Program-made: the position numbers and the translations under genes
Assembly (NCBI RefSeq): GCF_932294415.1
Contig: NC_065536.1
Location: 48,271,854-48,335,853 of the forward strand
Direction of reading: 5' to 3'
DNA length: 64,000 nt
DNA from: Quercus robur
Taxonomy: Eukaryota > Streptophyta > Magnoliopsida > Fagales > Fagaceae
In this document: positions 1 through 9,577 of the stretch, piece by piece
How positions within the stretch are numbered: the stretch's first letter is position 1
Layout of the letters: each line of letters opens with the position of its first letter
Notes under the pieces: generated by a model
What the model was told of the DNA's origin: nothing
Seen by the model: only the letters and a program-made list of their open reading frames with translations
Database searches by the model: none

Positions 1-235
1 GTGTACAAATCACATATATATATATTTTTAATTAAACAAAATACTTATTCCTTCACATTTAGGGGCATTTCTCGAATGAGAAAGTTTAAAGACACAACTT
101 TTGCTACAATTATGATATGTGCAATCGTGAGTGGTAGAGAAAAAGTAATGAGCTCATGTTAAGGTGGTTCACAAACTACAATTGCATATATCATTAAGTT
201 GGGGCAAAATTTGTGAAAAAAGATATTGTAGAGAC

Positions 236-943
236 ATGATTTTAGTTGGCCCGATCCTGGATGGTCAGGCCTTGGCCCAAAAGGTCCCAACAATGAATTT
301 TTGTAGAGTGTGGGTTGAAGAACTTGGTTCCAGTTGGCTTAAACGGTTCATTGCATGAGCTCAGGAGATATAAAAACAAGAACGAAAAGAGTGAATGTGA
401 AAGGGGAAATTTTATTCATAGGTATGCATTCGTATAGTGAAATTTTGCTCCTCCGTTCCTTCTCTCCTTTTTTTCTCCGTCTCCCTCTCTTGGGGGATTC
501 TTACATATTATATAGGCCTTCTTTTATCATCTGGACCTTACACTTGTTGATCATCCGAACCTCTACTTGAGCACTTGTCCCATCAGACACCCTTACCAGT
601 TCTTTGTGAGTTGCGGTGACCAAGGTAGCACTGTTCAGGGGTCTTTTCTTCATTAATGCGGTTAGGAGAGTAGCTGTGGTGCATTTAATGTGGTGGTGAA
701 AGCCTTTGCTGGGATATTTTGGGTCTCCTTTCTTTTTACGTGCTTGGAGTGTGGGTTATAGTAGCTGGGATGTACCTTTGACCTGGACTTTGGAATGTCC
801 GAGGAGGAATTACTCCTCGGACGTGTCCTCTTTGCTCCAGTGGGCCTGAGCAAGGATTTTGGGCTGCGACGTCTCCTCGGACATAATGGTCCTTGGACGG
901 GCCCAGGGCCCAGCCAACCTACTATTCTGGGCCGGTCTCCATA
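236..943. mobile_element. LTR-like remnant with CCTCGGAC palindromes
   Basis: This GC-richer stretch between AT-rich flanks carries several copies of a CCTCGGAC-type motif. One is a hairpin at 797-822 with 10-bp arms (GTCCGAGGAG and its complement) around a 6-base loop. The composition, the TATATAG-like box near 509-516 and the absence of coding frames resemble a gypsy LTR. No matching target duplication was found and the boundaries are approximate. The assignment is inference. Confidence 0.35.
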
Positions 944-952
944 GATATGATC

Positions 953-1127
953 ATTGTTTTAAAAACCAGACCAGAGCTCAACTTGGAACCAAACTTGAAA
1001 TTAGTTTGGTCAAAACCTAGAAAACCGGAAAATGGGTCAAAATCAGGAAAAATCGATCAATAACCAGTAAAAATTGAGAACCGGTCTCTTTTTTGGTTTT
1101 TTAACAGTTTTAATTTTTAAAACCATG
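953..1127. mobile_element. 175-bp MITE with 9-bp target duplication
   Basis: A short non-coding element is bounded by exact direct repeats GATATGATC at 944-952 and 1128-1136. Its ends share the inverted motif GTTTTAAAAA just inside each edge. The interior is rich in AACCGG/GGTTTT-like words. A 9-bp target duplication fits a Mutator-type non-autonomous element; hAT elements normally make 8 bp. The family was not identified. Confidence 0.6.
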
Positions 1128-1436
1128 GATATGATCCTACAAAAACTGCTATATTTTAAGAAGCCTATGCCATGGCCTAGGCATAAGGTTGGTGATGTGA
1201 AGATGGACTACTCCTTGTGTCACATATAATTTTTAACAATATTCCAAAATTTAAAGAATTATTTTAGGACCATGTATTTGGCATATACTTTTTTCACAAC
1301 TTGCTTAAATGTCAATTGATGATTGGATTACATAATTTACACAATTTTTTTTTAGGAGAATCCACATCGACTAACTTTTATTAACCTCTAGAAAAATTAG
1401 AAATGTTTGGAGGAATATACTCCATATCTAAACTAA

Positions 1437-1906
1437 GAGCATCCACAACATGGAATCAAATTTTTAGCTTTTTAGTATCACAAAAAGTCATTTTATCTAC
1501 TTTACCTTTTCACATCTAACAACAGTGGTTTTATTTTAGATTTTAACACAATAAAATAATATAAACATTACAATAAAATAATATTTCATTCAACCACCAA
1601 AACACAACCACAACCAAAAGTAGTGTGAATGCATGGTGGACATTGGGAGATACATGGAGAGTAGTGAGGAGAGAGACAAAAGCAGTGTGAACGCAAAATA
1701 AATTTTTTATTTTTTTTTTATTTTACCTTTTAGCTAACGCTACCGTGCACAACCAAAAGTAGTTGTGCACAGTCAAAAGTAACTGTGCACTGTAGCTGTG
1801 GAGTTAAAAAATATAGTTTTAGCTCCATTATTGTAAGGTACATTTTGATATTTAGTAGTACTAAAAATAGTTCTATAGCTATTTAGTACCACTATTACTA
1901 GTGCTC
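1437..1906. mobile_element. PIF/Harbinger-like MITE
   Basis: The element starts GAGCATCCAC and ends with GTGCTC, giving a short imperfect inverted terminus (GAGCA). TAA trinucleotides flank it at 1434-1436 and 1907-1909, the target duplication expected of PIF/Harbinger (Tourist-like) elements. The interior contains repeated CAACCAAAAGTA and TGTGCAC words and has no coding frame. The inverted repeat is short, so the call is moderate. Confidence 0.45.
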
Positions 1907-1924
1907 TAATAAAAGAAAAGAATG

Positions 1925-2090
1925 TCTAGCTTTCCTAAATAAAGTGAGTTACAACATTGCCCCGTCGCGTAATACAAGAGAAGGAAATGCCCACTAAAGA
2001 GCCAATTATAGACAAAGTGTCTTTTACTAAATGTCCAATGGACGAGAGAGAAGAACCAACATGGTTTAAGTTAATAACAACCTCCGAATC
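1925..2090 (-). pseudogene. LINE RNase-H-like (RVT_3) domain, downstream half
   Basis: Read on the minus strand this encodes the second part of a plant LINE-type RNase H-like domain. It opens with DSEVVI, the position of the conserved GDSxxVI strand, and later has an RRGNVVTH motif matching the family's RxGNxxAH. It ends at a stop near 1930. The first half lies at 8026-8300, on the far side of the MULE. It is a decayed retroelement fragment, not a host gene. Confidence 0.65.
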
Positions 2091-2099
2091 ACCATAAAA
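2091..2099. repeat. MULE target-site duplication, left
   Basis: ACCATAAAA lies directly outside the left terminal inverted repeat and is identical to 8017-8025. Nine bases is the standard Mutator target duplication length. Confidence 0.9.
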
Positions 2100-2360
2100 G
2101 GCGAAAATGGGTAATTACCCATCAAAAGCAAACTATATAGTTAAGAGGACCGGTTTACAAACTATATGGATTTTTAGCAACTCGAGCCTTAAAGGCTCGA
2201 TTTTGGGCTTCAAAATCGAGTCTTTAAGGCTCGGTTTGTATGCTTGACCACGTCTGATGTGGCAGAGTTGCCATCTGGTATTGACATGGAAATCGAGTCT
2301 CTTAGACTCGATTTCCACGTGTATTCCAACCGGAAATCGAGTCTTAGAGACTCGGTTTCC
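2100..2360. repeat. Left MULE arm: terminal inverted repeat plus palindromic units
   Basis: After the 26-bp perfect terminus, the arm holds about four short self-complementary units of the type CGAGTCTCTTAGACTCG, near 2178-2197, 2215-2233, 2292-2311 and 2336-2354. The related right arm is at 7637-8016. Each unit could form a hairpin in single-stranded DNA or RNA. Confidence 0.75.
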
Positions 2361-2394
2361 AATTGGGGTTTTTCAAAATTAACGTCTTCGTCTA

Positions 2395-2790
2395 TTGCAT
2401 TTGTCTCACTTTCACTCACACTCACGCTCACACCCTCTCACTCTCACACAAACCAGAGCGCTCTCACTCTCTCACCCTCAGTCTTACATTTTCATTTCCC
2501 ACACTCACAAAACTCTCTCATTTTCTCTCTATCTCTCACACGGTCTCTCACATTCACACACGCTCACACACACACAGAACCCCGCCGGCGTCGACGAGCA
2601 GAGCCCAGCCCAGCCCAGCGACGACGCCGACGAGGCTAAGCCCAGCCATCGGCTCCTCTCCTCATCGATCTCTCTCTCCCTCACTAGGAGATCCTTTCTC
2701 CTTTTCTCCCTCTCTCTCATTACCACCCCCGTCCCCATTCATTTTTCCTCACCATACCCATACCCATACCCATTCCGATTTTGGTTGGTA
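2395..2790 (+). promoter_or_regulatory. CT/CA-rich probable 5' leader of the PMD gene
   Basis: This stretch is dense in CTCTCAC and CACACA words, typical of a plant 5' leader. It ends at a good donor (GGTTG|GTAAGT near 2789). A matching acceptor, TTCTTCAG, lies at 3742-3749, one base before the PMD start codon. The reading is therefore a leader exon followed by a long 5'-UTR intron. The overlapping open frames are low-complexity and were not called. Confidence 0.4.
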
Positions 2791-3750
2791 AGTTATTTAT
2801 ATGATTTTTTGTTTTGATTAATGTGAAATTTTGGGTTTGGATTTGGATACTTAACATCTAGGTTATTTATTTAATTTTCAGTTTTGATTTTTGTGAAATT
2901 TGGGTTTGGATTTTGTGGTAGATACTTTATTTAATTTTTATTTTATGATTTTTATGAAATTTGGGTTTGGATTTGGTGAGTGCAGATGACATTGTTGCTT
3001 GGATAGTGCATATTGTTGCTGCCATCCTTAAGAGTTTCCAAATTTCTGCCTTCAGGTTAGATTGTTATTGCTGATTAGGATTATAGCTTTTACGAGAGAA
3101 TTGTATATCTCATTAGGCCCATTTGCTTGTCTATTAGGAGCTTAGAACTTACAAGTTTATATGAAATAGTTATCTCATATATTTATAGTGCTTGCGTACC
3201 ATTACAAATTACTAAATTATATGCATATAAAAAAGCACTTAGTAGTTTGCTATTGAAGAAACAAATTACATAGTCTTTTTTCAGTTATGTATTTTGGTTG
3301 ATTGGTTATGATTTAGGTTTTTCGGTTAGGAATGGTTTTGTTTAATTAGTTTAAATAGATGGATTAGATTTAGTTTTGATTAAGGGATTTTGGTTAGAAG
3401 TTTTGTTTACGTTAGCTGGCTTGGCATAAATTGGTTTTAGGTATCTAGAATCGATTTTGCATATTTGGGTGGCTTTGATTCGGTGAACAAAGCACATAGA
3501 ACTTACGGCTTTAAGCTACGGGTGCTTTTGAACTCTAGGAACCAAATGCCTCTTTGAAACTGTAACCTTAAAAATAAAATCCTAAGTCTAAAAAGCTTTG
3601 TGTTCATATTGGTCTCTTTTGGTTTAGTCTTTCATCTTTTACTGAATTCTCATTGTACAAATTGGTTTTAGTTGCTCTAACTCATACCTATATATTTAAG
3701 CATATTGTGTGTTCAATTTTGAAACTAACTGCTTATCATTCTTCTTCAGT

Positions 3751-4677
3751 ATGTCTGCTGCAAATGCTGGACGCATTGACTATACACAGCCTGGACCCAT
3801 TGACGACTCGGTGTTGTCACAGCAGGCGACGCATCGGTCTGAAGCTATTTGGAATGGGCGGGTAAAACACTCAACTAAATATTTACGTGTGCACATGCAT
3901 TTAATCCATACAATGTACACGTATTTGCATATACTATATTAATCCATAACGAGATGTTATGTGCAGGATCCAGGGTCCATTACCTGCCGTAGTCGTAGTT
4001 CAGAGTTCTCCAAGCAACCTCCAATGATGGACGACCGAGTGAGGAACATCATCACCACAATTGGTTTGGAGGGACTCCTGTGGGTCCCGGGTAGAGAGAT
4101 TGACAATGGCCTCATAACGGCCTTAGTGGAGCGATGGCCGCCCGAGACTCACACCTTTCACATGCCACATGGTGAGGTGACCATCACATTGCAGGATGTG
4201 GAGGTTCTTCTCGGGCTTCCTGTTGATGGTGAGGCTATAACAGGGAGCACACAAAAAACTTGGGTGGATGTGTGCCGGGACTTCCTTGGCTTTCGACCTG
4301 TAACTCAAAACAACCATAAGCAACTTGATGGGCAGAGGATTCTCATCAACCGCCTTTTGGAGGAAGTTGCTAACCCATTGCCGCCTGATGCTGAAAAGGA
4401 TCAGCTGCATAAGTATGCACGATGCTACATCCTAGCGCTATTGGGGCACACAATATTCATGGACAAATCCGGCGATAGGGTGCATCTAATGTGGGTGCAG
4501 CAGTTGGAAGACCTTCACAACCCACGGAGGTACAGTTGGGGAAGTGCTTGCCTTGCATGGTTGTATCGAGAGCTATGCAGGGCAAGCGAGGACACCAGTC
4601 AGATTGGTGGGTGCTTGCTGTTGCTCCAGTACTGGGCATGGGCCAGGTTCCCCTATTTGTGCCCGACAGTTGAGTGA
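3751..4677 (+). CDS. Plant mobile domain (PMD/MAIN-like) protein, C-terminally short
   Basis: Two coding exons are supported, 3751-3861 and 3967-4677, joined in phase 0 by GT-AG sites and giving about 273 aa. The start is the first ATG after a TTCTTCAG acceptor. The product matches the aminotransferase-like plant mobile domain of transposons and of the domesticated MAIN/MAIL1 proteins. Recognisable segments are GLEGLLWVPGREID, LITALVERWPPETHTFH, GEVTITLQDVEVLLGLPVDG, and the late AWLYRELCRAS and LLLLQYWAWARFPYL. Domain order is intact from about residue 55 to the end. The frame stops just after RFPYLCPTVE, where family members usually continue for a hundred or more residues, so it is probably truncated. 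PMD proteins are nuclear and linked to silencing or genome stability when domesticated; the function inside transposons is unknown. Confidence 0.8.
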
Positions 4678-4730
4678 GGCCCGCCAGTGGGTGCTTACGG
4701 TCCTCCAGTACGTGGTCCACTATCCCTGAA

Positions 4731-6200
4731 GTAAGTCTCTACCTCATACTGCTATAACATACTGTCTTCACCAAAGCACGAGTCTTATATTATGTTTTGA
4801 GTTCTTTTTCTATTTGGTTCTAACTTCTTCTTGAGTATTTTTATTTGCTATTTGAAGTCCTAGTCTCTTTAGGTTATTTATAAAGGCTTTATTGTAATCA
4901 GTAACACTCATAGAGAGAGTGAATTTTAAAAGAATGATGACAGCTTATTTTACGCTTTGCCTTTGAGAGTGTTTGTTTAGGGTTTATCTTTCTTTGTTTC
5001 CCATTCTATTCACTCTTTTAAACCAAACAACAACTGACTCATTCAAGATCCAATCTTTTTATTGATTAGCCCAACCCACACCATCAAATATCAAAGTCTA
5101 TTTAAGAACCCTTCAAGATTTGATCAAAAACCTTAATTTAGTACTGAATTTTTAAAGATCCTACATCGATTGTCCTCTTATTATACTGTCTAATATTATG
5201 CAAATGACAGCCTAGATACTGAGTAATTATAGTCTGAACAAAATGCAAGACTGTCTTGCACATAAATAAGCTGCGAATGGTTACATGCTTGCAACCAAAC
5301 TTTTGATGTGCTTGCCCTCTGAATTAAAATTATACCTAGTCGTCAACATGATATTTTAATCCCTCAAATACCAAAGATTGGACTGCCCTGAAGCCTTTCC
5401 AGCAGACAAAATGATACTTGATATACTATTTTTCCCTTCAAATGGAGGTCCATTGAAACTTCTATAGCACAAACTATGCAGACAAGACGCAATTTACACC
5501 ATGGAAAATTCAAAACTGTTTAGCTTTAAACTGCAAGACTTGGGTGCACAAGATAGATGCCATGTTTTAGTGTTTTATTGAGGATTTTGTGTTTTAGTGT
5601 TTTAGTGTTTTATTGATTGGTACATAGGATTTTGCTCTTTCTTTGTTTTTAGCCTCTTTTTTTTGGGATTTGGTGGTTTAATTTGCCGTGTTTTTGAGGT
5701 TTTGTAGTGTGGCTGATTGGTTTGGGTTCTAGTTTGTTGTGTGATGCCATGGTTTTTTAGCTTGGTTGTTTTGGGGATTTTCGCTAAAATTTTGGTTGTG
5801 GAGCTGGATATTGGCTTGTTAGAAGGCTTATTTGGGAAATTGGATTTGGGCTTTTTGATGTGTTTGCTTCTGTGAAGTTTGATTGAGGAAGCTGAATAAT
5901 CGATTTTTTTCATTTGCTTGAGTTGCCTTCTGAAATGGGAGTTGATGGATATGGAAGTTCTTTTGAGCATTTTTTAATTGTAGAATGTGTATTTGATGTG
6001 CTATTATGTAACAACATCATTCAAGTAATTTTAAATTAATGCCATACCCAATTACACTACTATTGATGAAATAACATAGAGCAGGGTTCATCAGACAAAA
6101 AAAGAAAAAAAAAACACTAATGTGAATATAATCATGATCAATCAAATTAGACATATCATCTAATTTAATATATAAATATAAATATATTTATATATTTAGC
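4731..6200. other. MULE interior without a recognised gene
   Basis: Downstream of the PMD frame there is no further coding match. A lysine-rich minus-strand frame at 5602-5970 comes from low-complexity T/G-rich DNA with the repeated word GTGTTTTAGTGTTTTA near 5567-5615, and was not called. The region may include the PMD 3' UTR. Confidence 0.5.
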
Positions 6201-6207
6201 CTATTTA

Positions 6208-6916
6208 TACAACTATATAATTAAATATTTATATAAATATATTTATATTTAGCCTATTTATACAACTATATAATTAAATATTTATATATTTATATAAATA
6301 TATTTATATAAGTATTTATATATATAGTTGTATAAATATAAATATATTTATATAAATATTTAATTATTTAATTATATAGTTTTATAAATATATAAATAAA
6401 AATATGTATATATAAATATTTAATTATATAGTTGTATAAATATACATATAAATATAAATATAAATATATATACGTATTTTTTTTTTAAGCCAAACGTATG
6501 CAGCCACAAATACATAAACACCTTTATACCTATGCTCAAATAACAAAAAGCAAATACCATGTACTATCCAACTAAGAGAGCCTCAAAAAGCTTATTAATC
6601 TCAAAGAACTAGAACCTTAAACCACAAAACATTCCCAGCTAAACAAAAGCTACAACTATATAATTAAATATTTATATAAATACATTTATATAAATATATT
6701 TATATTTAGCCTATTTATACAACTATATAATTAAATATTTATATATTTATATAAGTATTTATATATATAGTTGTATAAATATAAATATATTTATATAAAT
6801 ATTTAATTATTTAATTATATAGTTTTATAAATATATAAATAAAAATATGTATATATAAATATTTAATTATATAGTTGTATAAATATAAATATAAATATAA
6901 ATATATATACGTATTT
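6208..6916. repeat. Duplicated AT-rich palindromic segment in the MULE
   Basis: Two near-identical AT-rich copies lie at about 6208-6480 and 6651-6916, separated by about 170 bp of ordinary sequence. Each opens with TACAACTATATAATTAAAT and closes with its inverted counterpart (ATTTAATTATATAGTTGTA), so each can fold into a long imperfect hairpin. Both end ATATATACGTATTTTT. The interior is ATATTTATATAAA-type repeats. Confidence 0.8.
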
Positions 6917-7636
6917 TTTATAAGGAAACAAATATACATATTTTAATACAAACAAATATCTTATTAGGAAACAAATATATTTGCCTAATACAAACAAATA
7001 TTTTATTACGAAATGGCATATACACTAAAACAATGCAAGCAATAATGGTTAAAGCAGCTATATACACTAAACAACTAATTAGAGAGTGAGGAGACCCTTA
7101 CTTGACATAATGATGTGCAAATGTACTGCTGAGATTGTATGAGAGTGAGAGGAGCAATGCTTTGCTGCTAAATATGTATGAGAGTTTCAGTCTCTGTGAG
7201 AGTTCTTAAGAGAGGTTCTGTGATTGAAGTTGCTGAAGGTGTGAGAGTTGTTGAGGCTTTGTGATTCAAGTTGTTGAAGGTGTGAGAGTTGTGTTTAGTC
7301 TGAGAGTTGTGGTTCAACATAGTCTGAGAGAAGTTTTTGGTGCTTGTGCTAGTTTAACATATTTTTTGAATATGTCTCAAAACAGACAAATTATATTCAC
7401 ATGTCCTTCAGCAACGTACTCAATTAATAGTGTACCTGCAACAAAGACTGTTGTTGACTAGCACAAGCACCAAAATAGACTAATAGGCTAACAAGCAACA
7501 GACAAATTATATTCACATGTCCAGCACAAGCTTAATAGACTAGCACAGAGCACAATGTATTCAGCTAATAGACTAGCACAGAGCACAGCAAAGACAGCTT
7601 GATATGACCAGACAAGCAGACGAGAGTGCTTTGAAA

Positions 7637-8016
7637 CTCGAGTCTCTAAGACTCGAGTTCAGTTTGCCTTAAAACTCGAGTCTCTAAGACTCGGTTTCAA
7701 AGTTAAACATGCGCGCGTTTTTTTGCTTAAAACTCGAGTCTCTGAGACTCGGTTTACTTAAAGTGAAACCGAGTCTCAGAGACTCGATTTTAACACGTGG
7801 CATCTATGTGGAACTTGAGTTTCTGAGACTCGAGTTTCATGTAAACGCCACGTGGATTTTTGCCACATCAAACAACCTAAACCGAGCCTCAGAGGCTCAA
7901 TTTAGGGGCCCAAAATCGAGCCTCTGAGGCTCGAGTTGCTAGTTTCCCAATTTCTTTCAAAACCGGGCCAACTAACTGAATAGTTTCATCTTGATGGGTA
8001 ATTACCCATTTTCGCC
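7637..8016. repeat. Right MULE arm with about seven palindromic units
   Basis: Units of about 20 bp based on CTCGAGTCTCTAAGACTCGAG lie near 7637, 7675, 7733, 7766, 7815, 7882 and 7916. They vary by A/G and C/T changes that usually keep the self-complementarity. The outermost units are the inverted counterparts of those in the left arm. The arm ends in the 26-bp perfect terminus. Confidence 0.75.
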
Positions 8017-8025
8017 ACCATAAAA
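8017..8025. repeat. MULE target-site duplication, right
   Basis: ACCATAAAA lies immediately outside the right terminus and is identical to 2091-2099. Confidence 0.9.
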
Positions 8026-8300
8026 TATAGAGTTATTCAACCCAAGTTCACGAATGAAAGTCACAGCCCTTTGAGCAACCAACATTTCCAGCAAGACAAC
8101 AGATGCAGGCAAAGAAATGTTTTTTGATAGCGCTGCCATGACCTCATCCCTGCAATTCCAAACCACCACCCCAATCCCAGCTTCATTAGTTTCTGCGAAA
8201 ACAGCACCATTAAAATTTGTTTTAAAACAATTAATCAGCAGCCAGGGCTTTCCACTTAACCATTCTAGCTTGAGCGTTGTCGAGGTACTGTGGGAGGCTT
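8026..8300 (-). pseudogene. LINE RNase-H-like (RVT_3) domain, upstream half
   Basis: Minus-strand reading gives the first strand of a plant RVT_3 RNase H-like domain: FNGAVF and AGIGVVV, then an EMLVAQRAVTF helix. Family consensus features are FDGA, GxGVVxRD and EAxAxxxAL. The frame runs up to the MULE insertion point and resumes at 2090. A poly-T run at 8299-8313 breaks the sequence on the 5' side. It is a decayed LINE ORF2 C-terminus. Confidence 0.65.
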
Positions 8301-8313
8301 TTTTTTTTTTTTT

Positions 8314-9410
8314 CGCCGAAACTCTTGTAACAAAAGACTAGCTGACTTGACTATTCTTTGAACCGGAAGGCATGACTTGACTTGACTTTTCAACCCAGGT
8401 CTCGACACTTTTATTGAATTAATCCAACATGATTTACACATAGATCAACCACTTAAAGTTTTTCAATCACTAATTTACACTCAAGTAAATTGTAATATAA
8501 TTCTGTCTATAGATTTTTTTTTTTTTGAAATTTAAATTAGATATATATTATATTTTAATAGTAAACTGCCAAATGTCTCGGTATTGTGAAGAGAAGAAAA
8601 CAGGAGTATTACTAATTAAGACACATATTAATAAACTATTTTAAAATTTTTTTATATAAAAATGAAAAATTACTGTTGTAACTTTTTTAATAATTTTTTT
8701 AATTTTTTATAAGTTATTTTTAAAAATAAATGATTAATATGAGTCCGAATTAAAAAAAAAAAAAAAAAAAAACAAATATACTGATATTTCCGCAAAACAT
8801 GTTCCACGTTTTGTATGTAGTCGTTAAAATATTCAGCTCACCACAATAACCCTGTCCACGCAAACTAGGACTGAGGTGGCGATTCTACGGCTAAGTGAAA
8901 TACCCATAATGCCGTACGGAGTCAAAAGTCTTTCTAAATTCATTATAGTGAACTACCAAATATACCCTTGAGCTTATCCTGCTTTCGTCTCCGCACCGGA
9001 CACTAATGAACGTTGGATAGAATTTTGCACATGATGATGTGTCAATAATCCAAAAGTCTCAGAGACTCCGTAGTCCGTACCAAGAAGTCAGCAATATAGC
9101 TCTGATTAGTAATTACACCGTGACAGGGTTACTCTAGTAATTTCATATAATACGATAAGATTACAAAAGTAGTTCCCTTTTGGAAATTGTAAAAGAGAAA
9201 TATTCCGCTGCGACAAAGTATTAAAAGTTTCTCTTTCCAAAAATTTGTGACCAATACTACCTAACCACGTCACATAAATATAAAATGTTATTTTTATCGA
9301 AGTAGCAGAGAATTTGCGCACCTTTTCTTTTTGCACCTGCACCGCAGTTTCGTCGTCGGTCATTTTTGTCTTTTACAGAGTCTCAAACTCAAAGTGTACA
9401 GTACCGTAAT
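8314..9410. other. Intergenic, probable CAMTA4 upstream region
   Basis: No coding match. AT-rich with homopolymer runs (A tract 8753-8772). The part from about 8800 is less AT-rich and leads into the CAMTA4 promoter. Confidence 0.4.
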
Positions 9411-9416
9411 CAAATC

Positions 9417-9577
9417 TATATATCTCTCTTTCACGCACTCTCTCACAGTCTCTCTTTCTCAGTGTCCGTTGAGTTGGGGACAAAATGACAAATCTCGCAG
9501 CTTCTCTTGGAGTTCTGTAGTGAATTGAACTGTGGATGAGACGCTCTCTCTGCAATTCGTCTCTGTAAAATTTCACC
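9417..9577 (+). promoter_or_regulatory. CAMTA4 core promoter and CT-rich 5' leader
   Basis: A TATATA box lies at 9417-9422, followed by a CT-rich stretch (TCTCTCTTTC repeats) typical of plant leaders, 155 bp before the start codon. The transcription start would fall near 9445-9460 by usual TATA spacing. This is inferred from sequence only. Confidence 0.45.

Larger units (their letters stand above)
2100..8016 (+). mobile_element. Mutator-like element carrying a plant-mobile-domain gene
   Basis: The element is 5,917 bp. The left terminus 2100-2125 (starting GGCGAAAATGGG) and the right terminus 7991-8016 are perfect inverted repeats of 26 bp, flanked by an exact 9-bp target duplication. Similarity between the arms continues, less perfectly, for at least 170 bp inward, including the ACCGG/CCCGG block and the first GAGCC palindromes. 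Long terminal inverted repeats with 9-bp duplications define MULEs. The only convincing gene inside is the spliced PMD gene at 3751-4677. No MURA/MULE transposase, SWIM zinc finger or DDE motif was recognised, so it is probably non-autonomous. PMD genes are known in some plant MULEs, which supports the assignment. It interrupts a LINE RNase-H remnant. Confidence 0.88.

Noticed and set aside
2244-2817. Three overlapping plus-strand frames of 130-142 aa
   Set aside because: They are different frames of the same CT/CA-rich repeat-like leader, with Ser/His/Thr-rich low-complexity translations and no shared motif with any family.
5602-5970. Minus-strand 122-aa lysine/threonine-rich frame inside the MULE
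   Set aside because: It arises from T/G-rich low-complexity DNA. It has no domain and no splice or promoter context.
7621-7940. Regularly spaced repeats resembling a CRISPR array
   Set aside because: Units are variable palindromes with unequal spacing within MULE arms of a plant genome. There are no cas genes.
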